A stretch of 64,000 nucleotides of DNA, taken from positions 15,208,501 to 15,272,500 of the forward strand of contig CM065397.1 of assembly GCA_033060915.1 (NCBI GenBank), read 5' to 3'. This document shows, one piece after another, positions 35,491-48,224 of this stretch. The notes under the pieces are model-generated. The model searched no databases and was not told where the DNA came from. It saw only the letters and a program-made list of their open reading frames with translations. The DNA is from Euryodendron excelsum (taxonomy: Eukaryota > Streptophyta > Magnoliopsida > Ericales > Pentaphylacaceae). Each line of letters opens with the position of its first letter. Position 1 is the first letter of the stretch. A program made the position numbers and the translations under genes.

Positions 35491-36060
35491 CTTGTCAATT
35501 GAAATGCATTTCATTCAGAATAAAAAATATTTTTCTTATGAGCTAAGCTTTTAATATTATGGTTATTTGTTGGTTAAGGGTAAAGCATGAATTGCACAAG
35601 CAAATTGTGCTATAAATTTAATGGGTTATTATTCACACATTCAAAAGCCACCAATATTTGGTAGGGGCCTCGGAGCAATTCAACCTTAAAATAAATAAAA
35701 CCCCAAAGAATGAAAAGGTCCAAGTTCTCACTTATGGGTTGACCAATCGATTAAAATTTCGGGTGAAAAATGGTCGGGCTAGGTTCAAGCCGAGCCATTC
35801 CTCCCTCTCGAAGAAGTAAATTGGTTTTTCCAATAAATTATGAGAATGACCATTACCACACTTAGGTTCTTATGATAAAAAATAGAAGGAATGGAAGATG
35901 GAATGTATATTCCATCCAATTCTAGGTACTAGTATGGGCTTGCCGGCCGTGGCTCAACATTGAGGCAAGATTAATTATCCCTCCTCCCAAGCTTGACGCT
36001 AAAAGAACCTCCAAGGCCTAAGCATGCCCAACTTAGGGTTTTGTAAACATATGAGCTTCT
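35491..36060. other. No gene seen
   Basis: AT-rich intergenic DNA without a clear repeat structure. Confidence 0.4.
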
Positions 36061-36548
36061 GGCCTGTTTGGTAACATATTTGTCTTCTTATTTTCTGGTT
36101 GTCTTTGAAAAAATCTTGAAAAAAAAAAATTAACACGTTTGGTATCTATTTTACAACATTTGATTTCAAAAAGTTGAACAAAAGTGAAATTATAAAAAAA
36201 TGTGTTTTTCACAGTTTGTTTTCAAATGAGTCTTTCTCCATTCTCGATTCTCACTACCCACTACCACCAACCACCACCATCACCACCACAGCATCACCAA
36301 CCATCATCGATGCCACCTCAAATCGTCTTCATCACCCACCATTGCTGCTATTGCCACCTACTGCCTTGCCTCTATCGTCGTTGCTACCAATCACCTTCGT
36401 CGTCATTGCTATTGGCACAGACGACCACCGCTATCTTTGACTATCACTGTTGTCATTGTCTCTACCCACACTATTAACTATGACCCAATTCTCAAGTGAA
36501 TATTTTTAATCTAGAATAAATAAAATTGAAAATATTACCAAACGCCCC
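36061..36548. mobile_element. MITE with a CCA/CAT-rich centre
   Basis: The left end GGCCTGTTTGGTAACA matches the reverse complement of the right end (GGGGCGTTTGGTAATA). The centre holds a low-complexity CACCA/CAT stretch (36,240-36,330) that yields spurious proline/threonine-rich ORFs. I see no certain target duplication. Confidence 0.55.
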
Positions 36549-36973
36549 TGCCAAACACGCAACGATATGCTCATTTATTTACTTTTTTATTTTTATTTTT
36601 TTTGCTATCCTTTCGATAAATAATAAAATTGTATTGCAAATTTTTAGGCGGGACCGATATGGGCCTGGCTATGCATTTCATACTTATTTGGCTTGAGAAA
36701 TAATCAGGCTTACAAAATCAGGTCAGACGGATCATCATGGCCCAATATTAGGGCCACGGAGCCTCTGTCGACGAGTGGATTCGAAATTCAAAATTGCCAA
36801 CTGGAAACATCCGGACTCCGATCACGTGGCTCAGCTGAGGGTTCTTTTTCTTTTGATCGGACGGCCCAGAGAGTCGCGTCAGCTTAAAGCTACCTAAGTA
36901 GCTGAGATTCCGAGAAGCATTTTTTATATTAGGTCTCAAATCGCGAATCCTTCACTTCAGTTCCGTATATAAA
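36549..36973 (+). promoter_or_regulatory. Promoter region of the Ran gene
   Basis: TATATAAA at 36,966-36,973 lies 68 bp before the ATG. Upstream are a G-box CACGTG (36,823-36,828) and three TGGGCC/GGCCCA site II-type elements (36,660, 36,739, 36,863). Such elements are frequent in promoters of plant housekeeping genes expressed in dividing cells. Confidence 0.55.
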
Positions 36974-37040
36974 CTCTTGGTCCCCCAAACTCTCAGTCCT
37001 CTCTAAGCTGCGACTTTGGCAATTTTCAGAATACCAATCA

Positions 37041-40000
37041 ATGGTGAGTATTCATGCTTTTTTCTCTACAATTTTCTCACTCTTGCGATCTCATTTTCTC
37101 GCACTTCTTCTGGTTTTATTACCCTCGCTTTCTTCTATGTGGTATCACCTTTACATTCGATTATACATGTATGCAATTAGGCATACACTTATATGAATAT
37201 GTATATAGTTTGTTCTTGGTTTTTTTTTTTTTTTAAGTAAAAGATGTTACTTCGAAACAAAGAGGAGGCAAGGGTTTTACATTTCATTTTTGGTTGGTAG
37301 TGAGTTTTGGATGTATGTGTTGCAGGCGTTGCCAAATCAGCAGACTGTTGATTATCCGAGTTTCAAGCTTGTAATTGTTGGCGATGGTGGAACAGGTGAT
37401 TTTTCTTATTTTGAATCGATATCATTTGTTTGGTTGCTTAGAAAATGTCTTTTTGTCTTCCTATATATCAGAAAAATAAATTTTCATTGTGAGGGACTTC
37501 CATGAAAAGTAAATATACATTCTACTTAGAGCAGTTTCTATGGGAGTACCGTTTGTCTATTTTGTTTGTGTTGGGAAGCTGAAATGATATGAAAGTTAAG
37601 GATTTAAGATTGTTTCCGATACTTATTCCTTGTTTTTCTTATTATCCAAATGTAAGTTTCCTAAAGGATTAGTTGTTTTAGGTCTTTCCATCTGTTTTTC
37701 TGTATTTCTAGCTGTTTGATGTAGCTGGTTTCTGGTGTCAGTCATTTTTCAATCACAGGTTTAGGTCTTTTAGGCTGGAGTATGTCATCTTTATTTCACA
37801 GGTTTAGGAATTAAGATTTGGCTATTATATTTAATTTGATTGAGTTTGCTAATTCATCATTTTTATAATAGTTTGGTACTCGTGGGTTTTATGTTATTAG
37901 CTTTGGTGGAATTGTCTTTTGCTGAAATCAAAGTGTTCTTGTAATACAGGGAAAACGACATTTGTGAAGAGACACCTGACTGGTGAATTTGAGAAGAAAT
38001 ATGAACGTAAGCCTGCTGAAAAGGGGTCCCCCACTTTTCTTTGGATTGAAATTTTGTTAGTTAGTGTTATCTGCATTTATATGTGTGAGACTCACTTGTA
38101 TCTCTTATTTATTTATTTAATAGCAACCATTGGCGTGGAAGTTCATCCTCTGGATTTCTTCACGAACTGTGGGAAAATTCGGTTTTATTGCTGGGACACA
38201 GCTGGGCAAGAGAAATTTGGTGGCCTTAGGGATGGCTACTAGTAAGTAATTCTGGTTGTTTTATTTGTTTGATAGGAGCTGAATTTATGTTCTCTGGTAA
38301 ACTTCATATATTAGTGTAAGAATATTAGAACAGCTACAAAATTTGTTTTATTTGTCACATGTCTGTCTGTGCTTTGATTTTATTTTATTTTTGGACTCAC
38401 TAGTTGCCTGCTCAGTGCTCATCAATGGTTTCAAATTCCACGTCAATATTGCTACGGTTCAGAAAGAATGAAAACTAATTTTCGAATACTGAGCATCTTA
38501 CCTGCGAAATATTTTAAGAAAGTGCCTTACCGTTCGGGATCATTCCAGACGCTTGAATGAGTTGAAATTTCATTTTAATTGATTTTTGTCATTAATATTG
38601 TATTCTTGATGAGAATTTAACTTAGTTTTTTTTTTTTTTTTTTTACCTATTTTTATTGTTTCTACTCAAGAAAAGATCACAGAAATAATTCTGAGTTGGA
38701 CAGTCAGTATAAGTCAATGGAGGTGTTGGACAGAGTCGATGTAAGTGTGAGGATGGATGCGCCTCTTGGTATGGTGGTAGCACATTAAAAGGGATTCATG
38801 TGAACTTATGTGGAATGTCTTTTACTCTAGTTGAAAAAGCTGTGTACGTCTGGATGTTGTATAGTGAATATCCTCTTAATCTTTTCAATGACATATTAGG
38901 TTGTTGCCAAAGGCTAGGAAGCTTGAAACTTCAAATCATATTTGTGGACAATTCTTTTGAAGAAGCTACATGAAACAGTCTCTGGGAGAGAGTCATGTTT
39001 GAGTGATCTTAGGCATCCGCAAATTCCTTCAGTATTGATTCTGATTTTAGGTTGCAAGACTTGGTATCTTTCAATTTTCCCTGTACCATAAAGTCTGACC
39101 TTTATATACATTGATGAGTGGATGCATTCTGTTCTCAGATATGTATTTTCATCTTTAACATCTAGCATTTCCTTCATTTATGTTGCACTGATGCAATTGT
39201 CAGTCTGTTTGTGCATGTGGAGAGACTCTGTTATTAGCTGTTTTCGTTAAAATTGCAGCTCTAGTATGAAAATCAAATGCCTAAGGTTTTGATTTCCCAT
39301 TCTGATTACCTCGTTTTATTCTTGTGACGTAAGATCTTGTTAGACTCTCATGTGCAATATTGTCCTTGTATATGAATCCCAGAGTTTCCCAAATTAAATA
39401 CTGCTTGTAACTATATGAGTTTGAACACTGACTAAATTTGTTTCTTTTGTTTTTCTTTATTCTTGTTGGCATGATCCCGTTTCCCCTACTTTTTTAGTAA
39501 TTAGTACAATTGACTTATTAGAATTGATTGTAAAATATTTGCTGAAATATATGATTCTGCTGCAAGTTAATAAAAAACGACATCCTTGTTGATATATGCT
39601 GGGTAGTTGTTAGTTTCTTGTTGGTGTCTAGAGTTTGCTTGTATAGCATCTAGACTACCCAAAACTTGTATCTTTAGCAGTTTTGATGTTCAATTTGACA
39701 GGATATTTATTTATTTGGTGCTCAAAAAGTTTTATGTGAATATGGTAGCAGGATAGAGATTTTATTTGTGGTGATTTTTTTATGTCTCATCCTATAAAAA
39801 ACAATGTGATAAAAGTTTCTATTATGTGCAGCATCCATGGACAATGTGCTATCATCATGTTTGATGTAACTGCTCGATTGACGTACAAGAATGTTCCCAC
39901 ATGGCACCGGGATCTCTGCAGGTATATTCCACAAATATTTAATTTCATAAATTCTGCTTGGATTAGAGTGACTTGGCCACGGTATTGAAATATTTGAGTT

Positions 40001-40849
40001 CTTATATATGTTGTCCATGTTAGGGTCTGTGAGAATATTCCAATTGTACTTTGTGGAAACAAGGTTGATGTGAAGAACAGGCAAGTGAAGGCAAAGCAAG
40101 TTACTTTCCATAGGAAAAAGAACTTGCAGTACTACGAGATTTCAGCGAAGAGTAATTACAACTTTGAGAAGCCTTTTTTGTACCTCGCTAGAAAACTTGC
40201 AGGGTAAAGACCACTATCCTTGAAATATACATTACTATTTTCTCTTAGTTATGCAGGGTTAAGGCATTCAGTATTAAAATTATTTTCTGGTTCCAGGGAT
40301 GCGAACTTGCATTTTGTGGAGTCTCCCGCCCTTGCTCCTCCAGAAGTGCACATTGACATGGCTGCACAGCAACAGTAAGTACTTTATTACAAGCACGAAA
40401 ACTTTTACTGGACGCAGTGGACTTCATCTCACCAAATAAATTGTGTGGATTGGAAAGTAATAACATGGATTGGGGTGCTATCAATTTTCATATAATTCAA
40501 TTGTGTGTAATCACTTGATAAGTGCACTTGGTTTCCAAATGCTCAATTGAACGGCTAGAATTGAGGTCCATTGATGAAGGGGTAAATGAAACTTGGTAGG
40601 ACCCGTAATCTAGCAAGTTTTCTTTCCATCTTATGGTTCATCTGGTGATATATAAAGATGAAAAGGGTTGTACAATAAAATTTCAATATATGGATTATGG
40701 AAAAATTTAGGTGATGTATGGAATTGCTCTCGATTTGCTTTGTAACTGTGCATAATGTGGTGGTCGGTGACATCTGCAGGCATGAGGCTGAGCTTGCTGC
40801 AGCTGCAAGTCAGCCCCTTCCAGATGACGATGATGACACATTTGAATAG
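37041..40849 (+). CDS. RAN: GTP-binding nuclear protein Ran (8 coding exons, 221 residues)
   Basis: Small GTPase that drives nucleocytoplasmic transport with importins/exportins and supports spindle and nuclear envelope assembly. Coding exons: 37041-37043 (ATG only), 37326-37395, 37950-38006, 38124-38241, 39832-39921, 40024-40203, 40297-40374, 40780-40849. All introns are GT-AG and phases add up to 666 bp. Visible motifs: P-loop GDGGTGKT (residues 20-27), switch I YEPTIG, switch II DTAGQE (68-73, with the catalytic Gln), NKVD (125-128), SAK (153-155), and the acidic tail DDDDDTFE used for RanBP binding. There is no C-terminal prenylation cysteine, as expected for Ran. Length equals that of plant Ran proteins. 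No damage is seen, so it is probably active. Confidence 0.97.
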
Positions 40850-41440
40850 ATTTGTTTCCTGCTTGGAGAGAAGTTACACCTCAAGTGTGCCTCATTGCCT
40901 TTGTGACGAGTTGATGTCCCAAAATTTTCAATCATTCATGACTTCCTTTTCAGGATTTTATGTTCTGCCTTTAACTATTGAGGATTTTGGATGCTATGTA
41001 GGGGTTGTAGAACTATTATAAGATATGTGCTTGGTATTTGTTTGTGAGGAAGGTATAAAGTGTTCGGTTAACCCTCTCTGGATATTTGACTTTCTTTATG
41101 GCAGAAGTTGATATGACAAATTTTGTGTCCAACATAGACTCTTTGCTTGAGTTCTGTCGAGAGGACTCGGTCTTAATTGTTGCAGTTGGCAGCTGATAGG
41201 CTCCGTGTGCATGTTTAGAGGATCTTCGGATTGTTGCAATAGGACTGATTGAGCCAACTAGCCGTGGGTTGGGTAAGGTGCCATTTACCATGCACTGCCA
41301 CAATTGTGGTGGCTACGTGCTGGTTTGTTTGAGGGCTCAACAAACGCGGTGTTTAATGACTCTATCAAATATTTCATTGATGTAGTTATTCTGATGAACT
41401 GAATCTCCAAATTTGACGTGAGCTATACAAGTAAAATGGT
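40850..41440 (+). other. 3' UTR and downstream flank of the Ran gene
   Basis: T-rich sequence after the TAG. I see no canonical AATAAA, so the exact end of the transcript is unknown. There is no other gene. Confidence 0.45.
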
Positions 41441-41608
41441 GAGCAAGAGGGGTGGCCTAGTGGTCCAGCACTTGCCACTCACGCTCACCAACCGCCTTGT
41501 AATTCCTTTTGATGAAAAAACACCAACCCCCTTGTAATCCCTTGTAATCCTTTTTGTTGAAAAAACACCGTCTTGTAATCCCTTTCCAAGAAAAATAAAT
41601 AAATAAAC
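41441..41608 (+). mobile_element. SINE-like retroposon with a Pol III A box
   Basis: TGGCCTAGTGG (41,453-41,463) fits the A-box consensus. Three short direct repeats around 'cttgtaatcc' (41,495-41,580) follow, and the element ends in AAAAATAAATAAATAAA. No B box is seen. Similar 'acaag..atggtg' phrases flank both ends (about 41,427 and 41,614) and could be a decayed target duplication. Confidence 0.5.
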
Positions 41609-42770
41609 CAAAGTACAAGATGGTGGAGATTGCTAGAATGGCTTTAAAGCATCAAATTCCATACAAACTATGACAGTACAACGAAGAGTAATCTATACTA
41701 CCAGTTTAACATCTAACACGAGGCCTTTCACCTCAACCTTCACCTTCACGGCAGATCAACTCCAAATGAACAAGCAATCACACCTTTGGTGAGATTGCAA
41801 TTGCTGGTGAAGTATGCCCCCTCAACAAAGAAAGTCTACTATCGCTTCTCTCACCAAACTTCAGTCCCCAAGATCCATATTTTTCACAGTTTCACCTCAG
41901 ATTTGTAGCCAATTTTCTGTGCACCGTTGCATATATGCACCCATGCCCACTCTGCTGTGAGCTTTCTTTTGATCAAAGTACACATCTAAACTACTGTGCA
42001 AATAGAAATCCTATTGACACCACAGTATTTCTTTCTTTCTTTCTTTCTGCTGTTTCTGCTGCAGAATGCCCGTCTTAGTCTCAGTGTGTGGCAGCTACAT
42101 CACCTTGCCTCTGTCTGGAAATCAATAGCTTGGTTCACATCTTTTGCAGGCAAACCTTCTGATAATTCGTCTCATTTGTTGCTTTTCACACCTTCCAAAC
42201 GAGAGAAGTTTCAGTCTATGTTCTTCTTCACCCTCTTTAGCTTTAAATGACTAAAGTTCAACATTCCTGAAAATGTAACCATGTGTCAGCACAGAATCTG
42301 ATCCAACCCTGAAAGTGGACTAGCAATGAACAGTCTTTCCAAACTCACGATGGACCACAAACATAATTATTTCTGGATTTCATAACACCAAAAATTAAAC
42401 AAAAATTTGTGCTTTAGGATTCAACAAAGATGTGCTAAGTTGAATTGGACTATTAGGAGTTAAAGATCCACCTATAATCAGAAAAAGGCAAATTCACTAT
42501 CATCCTTATAATGACCATCACCATTTAAACTCACATATTGGTAACACCACAGTTTAGTTGTAATACTGGTACACCTAACATAATAATAATAAAAAGTGTA
42601 TATTTTATTCCCGTTTCCAATAATAATTCAATTTCTTCAATTAATGAGATTTACATTTCGGTTATAATTCAGCCATTGGATTGTTTCTTCAAGCTTCATT
42701 GAAACAAGACATGATTTCAGTAGGAAGGAATACTCTGCAAACAAAATTTCACATTTGGAGCGAGGTCATG
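41609..42770. other. No gene seen; CTTT microsatellite
   Basis: Intergenic DNA. A (CTTT)n run is at about 42,029-42,048. Confidence 0.4.
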
Positions 42771-43034
42771 GGTTCGAGTCCCAGGGTTGTCGCAGGGGAG
42801 AGATTGTCGGCTTTATGGGGGCAGCAATCGACCTTTGACTTGATTGGGTCCTATGGGGGACCCACATGGACCATGACTGGCCAACCCGTAGCGCTTACAT
42901 GGCGCATACCTTTATGTCCACCTGTAACTTAGTGCGGGGCTCTGAGCTGCTAAGCTATAAGGAAATAAAATTGCGCTTCGAGTCAAAGGTCGATTGCTGG
43001 CCCCTACAAAGCCAACAATCTTCCCCCCAGCATG
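42771..43034. mobile_element. SINE-like fragment with a B box and an inverted second copy
   Basis: GGTTCGAGTCC at 42,771-42,781 is a perfect Pol III B box. The following about 50 bp (42,790-42,840, 'ggggagagattgtcggct') recur as an inverted copy at 42,981-43,030. The two arms lie about 140 bp apart and are diverged at several places. Confidence 0.5.
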
Positions 43035-45835
43035 CTTTTTGACAAGAATGAGAGAGATTCAATGCTGGGAACCATTTTCCAGCTGCTGCAAAGCCACTAC
43101 AACTGATCAAATGATTGAAAAGAAGTACCTTTATTGGCCTCACTGAGGCAGTAAGATGCCACAAAATTCAAATAGCCTCAATGAGGCTTGGCAGTCCCAT
43201 TCACGGCCACTTCGCCAATTACATCCTATAAGCGCCATAAGAGCAATGAGTAAATATAAGGATCATGAATTTTCATAAAAGAGCATGAGTTGTTGTCACA
43301 TGATAAATGAATCTCTATCCAAAGCTAATTAGTGCCCTGATCAAGCATACAAATTCCAAGCACACAGATATGATTCCACAATTAGTGGCTTACAAATTAC
43401 TATGCATAGAGAAGAGGAAGAGTAGCAAAAATGAAAATTCCTAAAGGTGCCACCGTGCTAGATAGCCTGCTTCTAAGTTGGTTATACAAAGAGCTAAGAT
43501 CAAATCATGCCTGCTTCTTACAAGAAGACCTTAAATTGGGGAAACAATAATTTTGATCCCATATATTCTTCTGGAAAAAAGTTATATCATTGGTAAATGC
43601 TACTATCAATATCTGGTGAAACAAAAAACTTTGAAGGTCGTTTAGTTTAGGGCTGAGGCAGCACTCAAATAATGTGTGTGGCCAGCCCTAAGTATTTGGA
43701 ATAGTACTTTGTTCGAGTTATAAGCCTTCGTCCGGAAGGCCCTTACGTGTGAAATTATAGAAGACCTCCTTTAAGATCAAACAATTCCATCAAAGGGAGT
43801 ATGATTGTACGTAAAAAAAACACAATTTTCCAAAAAATAAACATGAAATATACAGCATGGGTTTTTTAGGGACCTCATATCTCACTAATGACTGTGCAGT
43901 GCCGCCAGTTTTAAGCCTGGAAAAATAAGGTGTAAGGTGAATTGCAATGCCACCGTTTGGACCTAACAACATATAATCCTAAAAAGAATCACCAGAAGAA
44001 CTGTTATCTGGAATTAGCATAATCTAGAATAAAATGAAAAAACAGAAACACATCATGAGAGCTGTACTAATCCCAAAAAATAATTAAATAGTAATAAAAT
44101 ACAGGTAACCATGAGACTCTGAGAGCTAAAACAACGGAAAGAAAAATGTTTTGGTGAACAGACTGTTAAAGGCAAAAAAAACTCTTCTATTGTTTACCAA
44201 TGACTTGGTTGCATTCTCAGGGCCCCAATGTCTGAAGTTAAACAATTTCTGCATTCCTGATATCTTCCAAGTTATTCGCAATATACAATCAACTCTCAAT
44301 TCAGAAAGTAGGAAGTAGTCATGCATCTTACCTGCTTCCTACAGGGACTATTTAAGGCATTCTTGCCTATATTTTAATTCTTCCTTACACTGAATATTTT
44401 CCAGCTGCATCCAGCTTTCTAGTCACAATCTATATACCTTCCTGATATCTCTTCTAGCAAAGCACCTCTAACTTGCTTATTTATAACTAACCACTGCAAA
44501 GGGATCCTTCGGCAATATTGGCACAAAAAAGTTCAGTGAACCATTCAAATAGGTACTACAATCGTAATGTTTAATATCTACCAAGTCAATTAACTTTTTG
44601 GTGAAGTATTACCTTCGAACCTTTTATCCAAATAAAATTGATCATATAATAGACTAGATGCAGTGTAATGGGTGGCATCCCCTTGTTGCCTTTCTCTAAT
44701 AAATTATTTACTTATCAACAAGCAAAAGGTAGAGTAGAAGTAAGCTTTGCATTATTATAGCGCCAAGGTACAACTCAGACATCCCTCTCGAACCAACAAA
44801 ACCTGATCTTTAACCAAGAATATATTCAACAACTAGAGTAAATCTCATAAAGAGTGTAAATCCTAAATTAGATTCCATTGTCAGGTTAAAGAAAATAGTA
44901 TTAATGAAGGAAAATGCCAGCGTGTTAGAGCATGTGCAGGAGCTGACCAATAAGTTCCCAAATGAACAAAGCAAATAAAATAAGAAACATTTGTTGAAAC
45001 TTGTCATAAGTTCGGTCTTTTTTGTTCTCCTTTTTTCTTTGGGATGTGAATCATAATAAAAAATAATTCTTCTGGAGCATAAAAGCAGGGTAATATTTTT
45101 GTTATAGACAAGCATATTCCGTATAAAAGATCTTTGGTATAACACTATTGTCATTAATACAATTACCTGAACTCATACCTTCTGATGAATGAGAAAATAT
45201 TCTAGGCTCTTCCAGATTGTAAAGAGGACAAAGGGAAGCAATAGAATTTTCTCCATAAAATTGCAAGCAGCCCACTCAAAACATATCCAACTTGAATAAT
45301 ATTACATTTCCAGGTTGAAAATTTTTAATAATTAAGAGCTAGACCAACACCTGAATGATGGTTGCTGTTATGACATCATAGAACTGAGGCAGAAAATACA
45401 AAACTCAAAAGAATAATGGACCAAGTGAGAGCCATAACGCAGCCTTGTATGCAAAACCAAACTACGAGGTGTATAATCAGCAAGCTCAAAGGACGTGGAA
45501 TGAGCAGCTAAGAGATTTGCATGACTAGGGAGTTAGAATCCTCCAGGACTTAAAATGGATCTGGTAGAGACTAATCAAGGCCTCTCTCAAACACAAGCAG
45601 TTCTTCACCGATTTAGAATAAAATTATTCCTACACTCATAAAGAGAAACAGTTCTTCTTTCAGACAAAAAGTTGGCCCCACTCTTGGTTGCTCAAGGAGC
45701 CCAACAAATTACCACCTCCACAAAAATGGCTAAATGGTTCAAAGTATTCTTCTTGTTCTTCTTTACAAGCTGTTGAGCTTACATCGCACACTTGAAAAAC
45801 CACAATTTTGAAAGGTTTCTTGATTTAAAAAAAAA
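43035..45835. other. No gene recognised between the convergent genes
   Basis: AT-rich DNA with short frames only. A CAG|GTAAGAT site on the minus strand near 44,335 follows purine-rich sequence, but no protein family is recognisable. Confidence 0.4.
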
Positions 45836-45991
45836 GTAATACTACTGCCACCGCCTTTTCTCACTGCATTTTCTTACCTACTAAACACAAGGCGGTGGGA
45901 TCCTCATTAATAAATACATGTTGGATCCACTTGCTTGTGTCTAATAGGTAAGAAAATGAGATGAGAAAAGGCAGTGACTGTAGCATTGTGA
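45836..45991. mobile_element. Foldback MITE (about 156 bp)
   Basis: Left arm (from 45,846 'tgccaccgccttttctca', then 'cattttcttacctactaaac') is matched by the reverse complement of 45,930-45,990. Arms are about 60 bp, imperfect, around a 25-30 bp centre. Confidence 0.7.
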
Positions 45992-46000
45992 TATAAACAA

Positions 46001-46185
46001 ACAAAAAAAAGAGAGTGCAGCCCAATGCATGAGGCTCTTATCACTGAAGGTTTGGGAGGGTCAAATGTACATAGCTTTATTCCCACATATGGAGAGGCTA
46101 TTTTTGTGTTTCAAACCCAAAATGCCCAAGCCTCAATGAAGCAACCTTCCTGCTGCATCAAGGCCCACCTCTATAGATGTTTCTT
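46001..46185 (-). mobile_element. SINE, minus orientation
   Basis: On the minus strand, an A-box-like TTGATGCAGCAGGAAGG (46,161-46,145) and a B-box-like GGGTTTGAAAC (46,118-46,108) are followed by 'gtacatttgaccctcccaaa' and the end 'tgcattgggctgca'. The copy at 55,605-55,956 shares this 3' part, so both belong to one family. Confidence 0.62.
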
Positions 46186-46927
46186 AATAATACAAAATTA
46201 AAAAAGAAACAAAACAAAAGTGAAGTAAAAAAATGGAATAATCAATACTTTGTTTATTTTTTCTTCCATATCTTCCTCTACTCATCAATATGTTTGCTTA
46301 CCTATCAAGGGCCACTCATAATGAAATCAGTGAATTCCAAAAAATTAATACACCATAATAAAATTTATATCCTTCACCTGCTATTAATGTTACTCTTAAT
46401 AATAATGTGGTTAGCATGACATTATTGCAAGATTTCTCATCCTTATGGTGCAGTGCCACCCTGTTAGGGAATTTGATAAATTAAGTATATATGTAGTGTG
46501 TACTATTAATTCAGATGAGTAAACCATTCTGTTGTAAAATGAACCAAAAAAATAAAGATACAGTGATTTCGTGATGAAAATTCAAACTCATCTGTTCTGA
46601 ATCAATATACTTCAATTGTTTTATCTTTTTCTACAGGCACCATATGTGTATTAACCATTATGCATAATAATAATTTTACCTTCATAAAGTGCTAGAGTCA
46701 TTAACGAATGATCTCAAGCTTCTATAAATATGTCCACTTGCAAAAATAACACTACTGAATAATATCTCGCTAAAGACATGGAATTTCAATTGCCTCTTCC
46801 AGGTAGAAAATTGATGGAAATGAAATCACATTAATTAAGAGCAAAATTATGTGCACCATGAAACGATGACAAACAAAGAGCAGGAACACAGATCAGCCAG
46901 CAAACAGTTTAATAATGCGGAATACCT
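46186..46927. other. No gene seen
   Basis: AT-rich intergenic DNA. Confidence 0.35.
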
Positions 46928-47042
46928 GAGCTAAATGTTTGACAAGAACCTTTTGCATCAGGATTTTTGTGGCTGCTTTTCCAAATGCATGCTTTTACTT
47001 CCTTCTGCTGAAGATATCTTGAGAGTTCTCGAGAGCTGGCCT
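46928..47042 (-). other. Exon-like segment of unknown gene
   Basis: On the minus strand a good acceptor (TCTCATTTCAG) precedes about 115 bp with an open frame (SSRELSRYLQQKEVKACIWK, then SSHKNPDAKGSC) that ends at CTCAG|GTATTC, a good donor. I do not recognise the family and found no convincing neighbouring exons. It could be a fragment of a lost gene, an alternative 3' exon of the upstream Agenet-ENT gene, or chance. Confidence 0.3.
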
Positions 47043-48224
47043 GAAATGAGATGTACTAATGAACCAATATAATCAGTGATACCAATGGCAGGCCATGAAT
47101 TGACTTATTTGTGGGGAAGCATATGCAAATATTGCCTCATTGTTTATGCCAAGAGAAAAACGTCAACCCCAGCATCATCTTTAGCCCTTTGGAAGCAAGG
47201 GATACATGGCTGCAACAGTGGCCCTGGAAAGTGCAGGGGATTCATCAACTCAATAGGGAAGTTGCATATGCTGCCAATTTGTACCGAGGAAATTGTAGTT
47301 ATCATAGATTTTATTCGAAAACATGTTTACATTAAAGCCAAATATCACAGAATAGCTGCATACGATTTAAAGTGTCATATAATTCATTATATGACTCCAC
47401 TGGAATGTAATCAAGGGGAGAACAACTAAGAACCTCACAACTGCGCTTTCCATCAGTGTTTTGGATATTTATCAATGTCATCAATATCCAGAGCAAAAAA
47501 AATCCATGCAAAATTGCCTGTAGCCAACCAGCAAGCTTTCCTGTGCTTTTATAAAGCTCTAGAACCCAAGTAACTTTTTCTGGAAGAAGAAAAAGTTGAT
47601 ATAACATAATAATTATACATATGGATGCATAAACATGACCAGCTGGCTTTGATGTATGCAAGCATATGCAGGAGGCAAAATAAAGACTTAAAGAGTCTTT
47701 ATATATCATTCCAGACATTCATCAAACAAAGAAGCATATGATTTGATGATTGAGTTTAAAAAATAACTGAAAATAATAAGAGATATCTGACACCAGATGG
47801 AAACATAGGTTTATCAGTGTGTCACTTAAATGTAACACTCACAGAGACATAATAAAGGAGAAAAATACTGAAACATTTTTATCTTCCAATTACGTATGAT
47901 TCATTTGGCTAAAAGCCTTTTCAAGAACTGAAATGGTAAACAAGGTCATTATTACAAATTGTAACAAGCATACTATAAGCCCCAAAACAAAAACCAAGAG
48001 AGTAAACCAGGATGAGGCTGTATACATTCATTTCTTTGTTCGAATTTTCATACATAATTTCACAGTTACAAAAGCCAACTGTCTAGACAAAAAAGAAGAG
48101 TAGGTAACCAACACAGAATCTACATAAATGTACATATCATCCTGCTCCTTACAATGGTTCTGTGGACATCAAAGACAAAAAGGAGGATCCTACAATAAAA
48201 GGAAAAAGAGAAATCCTTCAAATC
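47043..48224. other. Downstream flank and 3' UTR of the Agenet-ENT gene
   Basis: No gene is recognised. The part next to 48,224 is probably the 3' UTR of the minus-strand gene. Confidence 0.4.

Noticed and set aside
36174..36477. Proline/threonine- and histidine-rich ORFs
   Set aside because: They translate a CCA/CAT-rich microsatellite inside a MITE in several frames at once.
42771..42781. Possible tRNA gene from a perfect B box
   Set aside because: No A box at the right distance and no cloverleaf. It fits a SINE fragment better.
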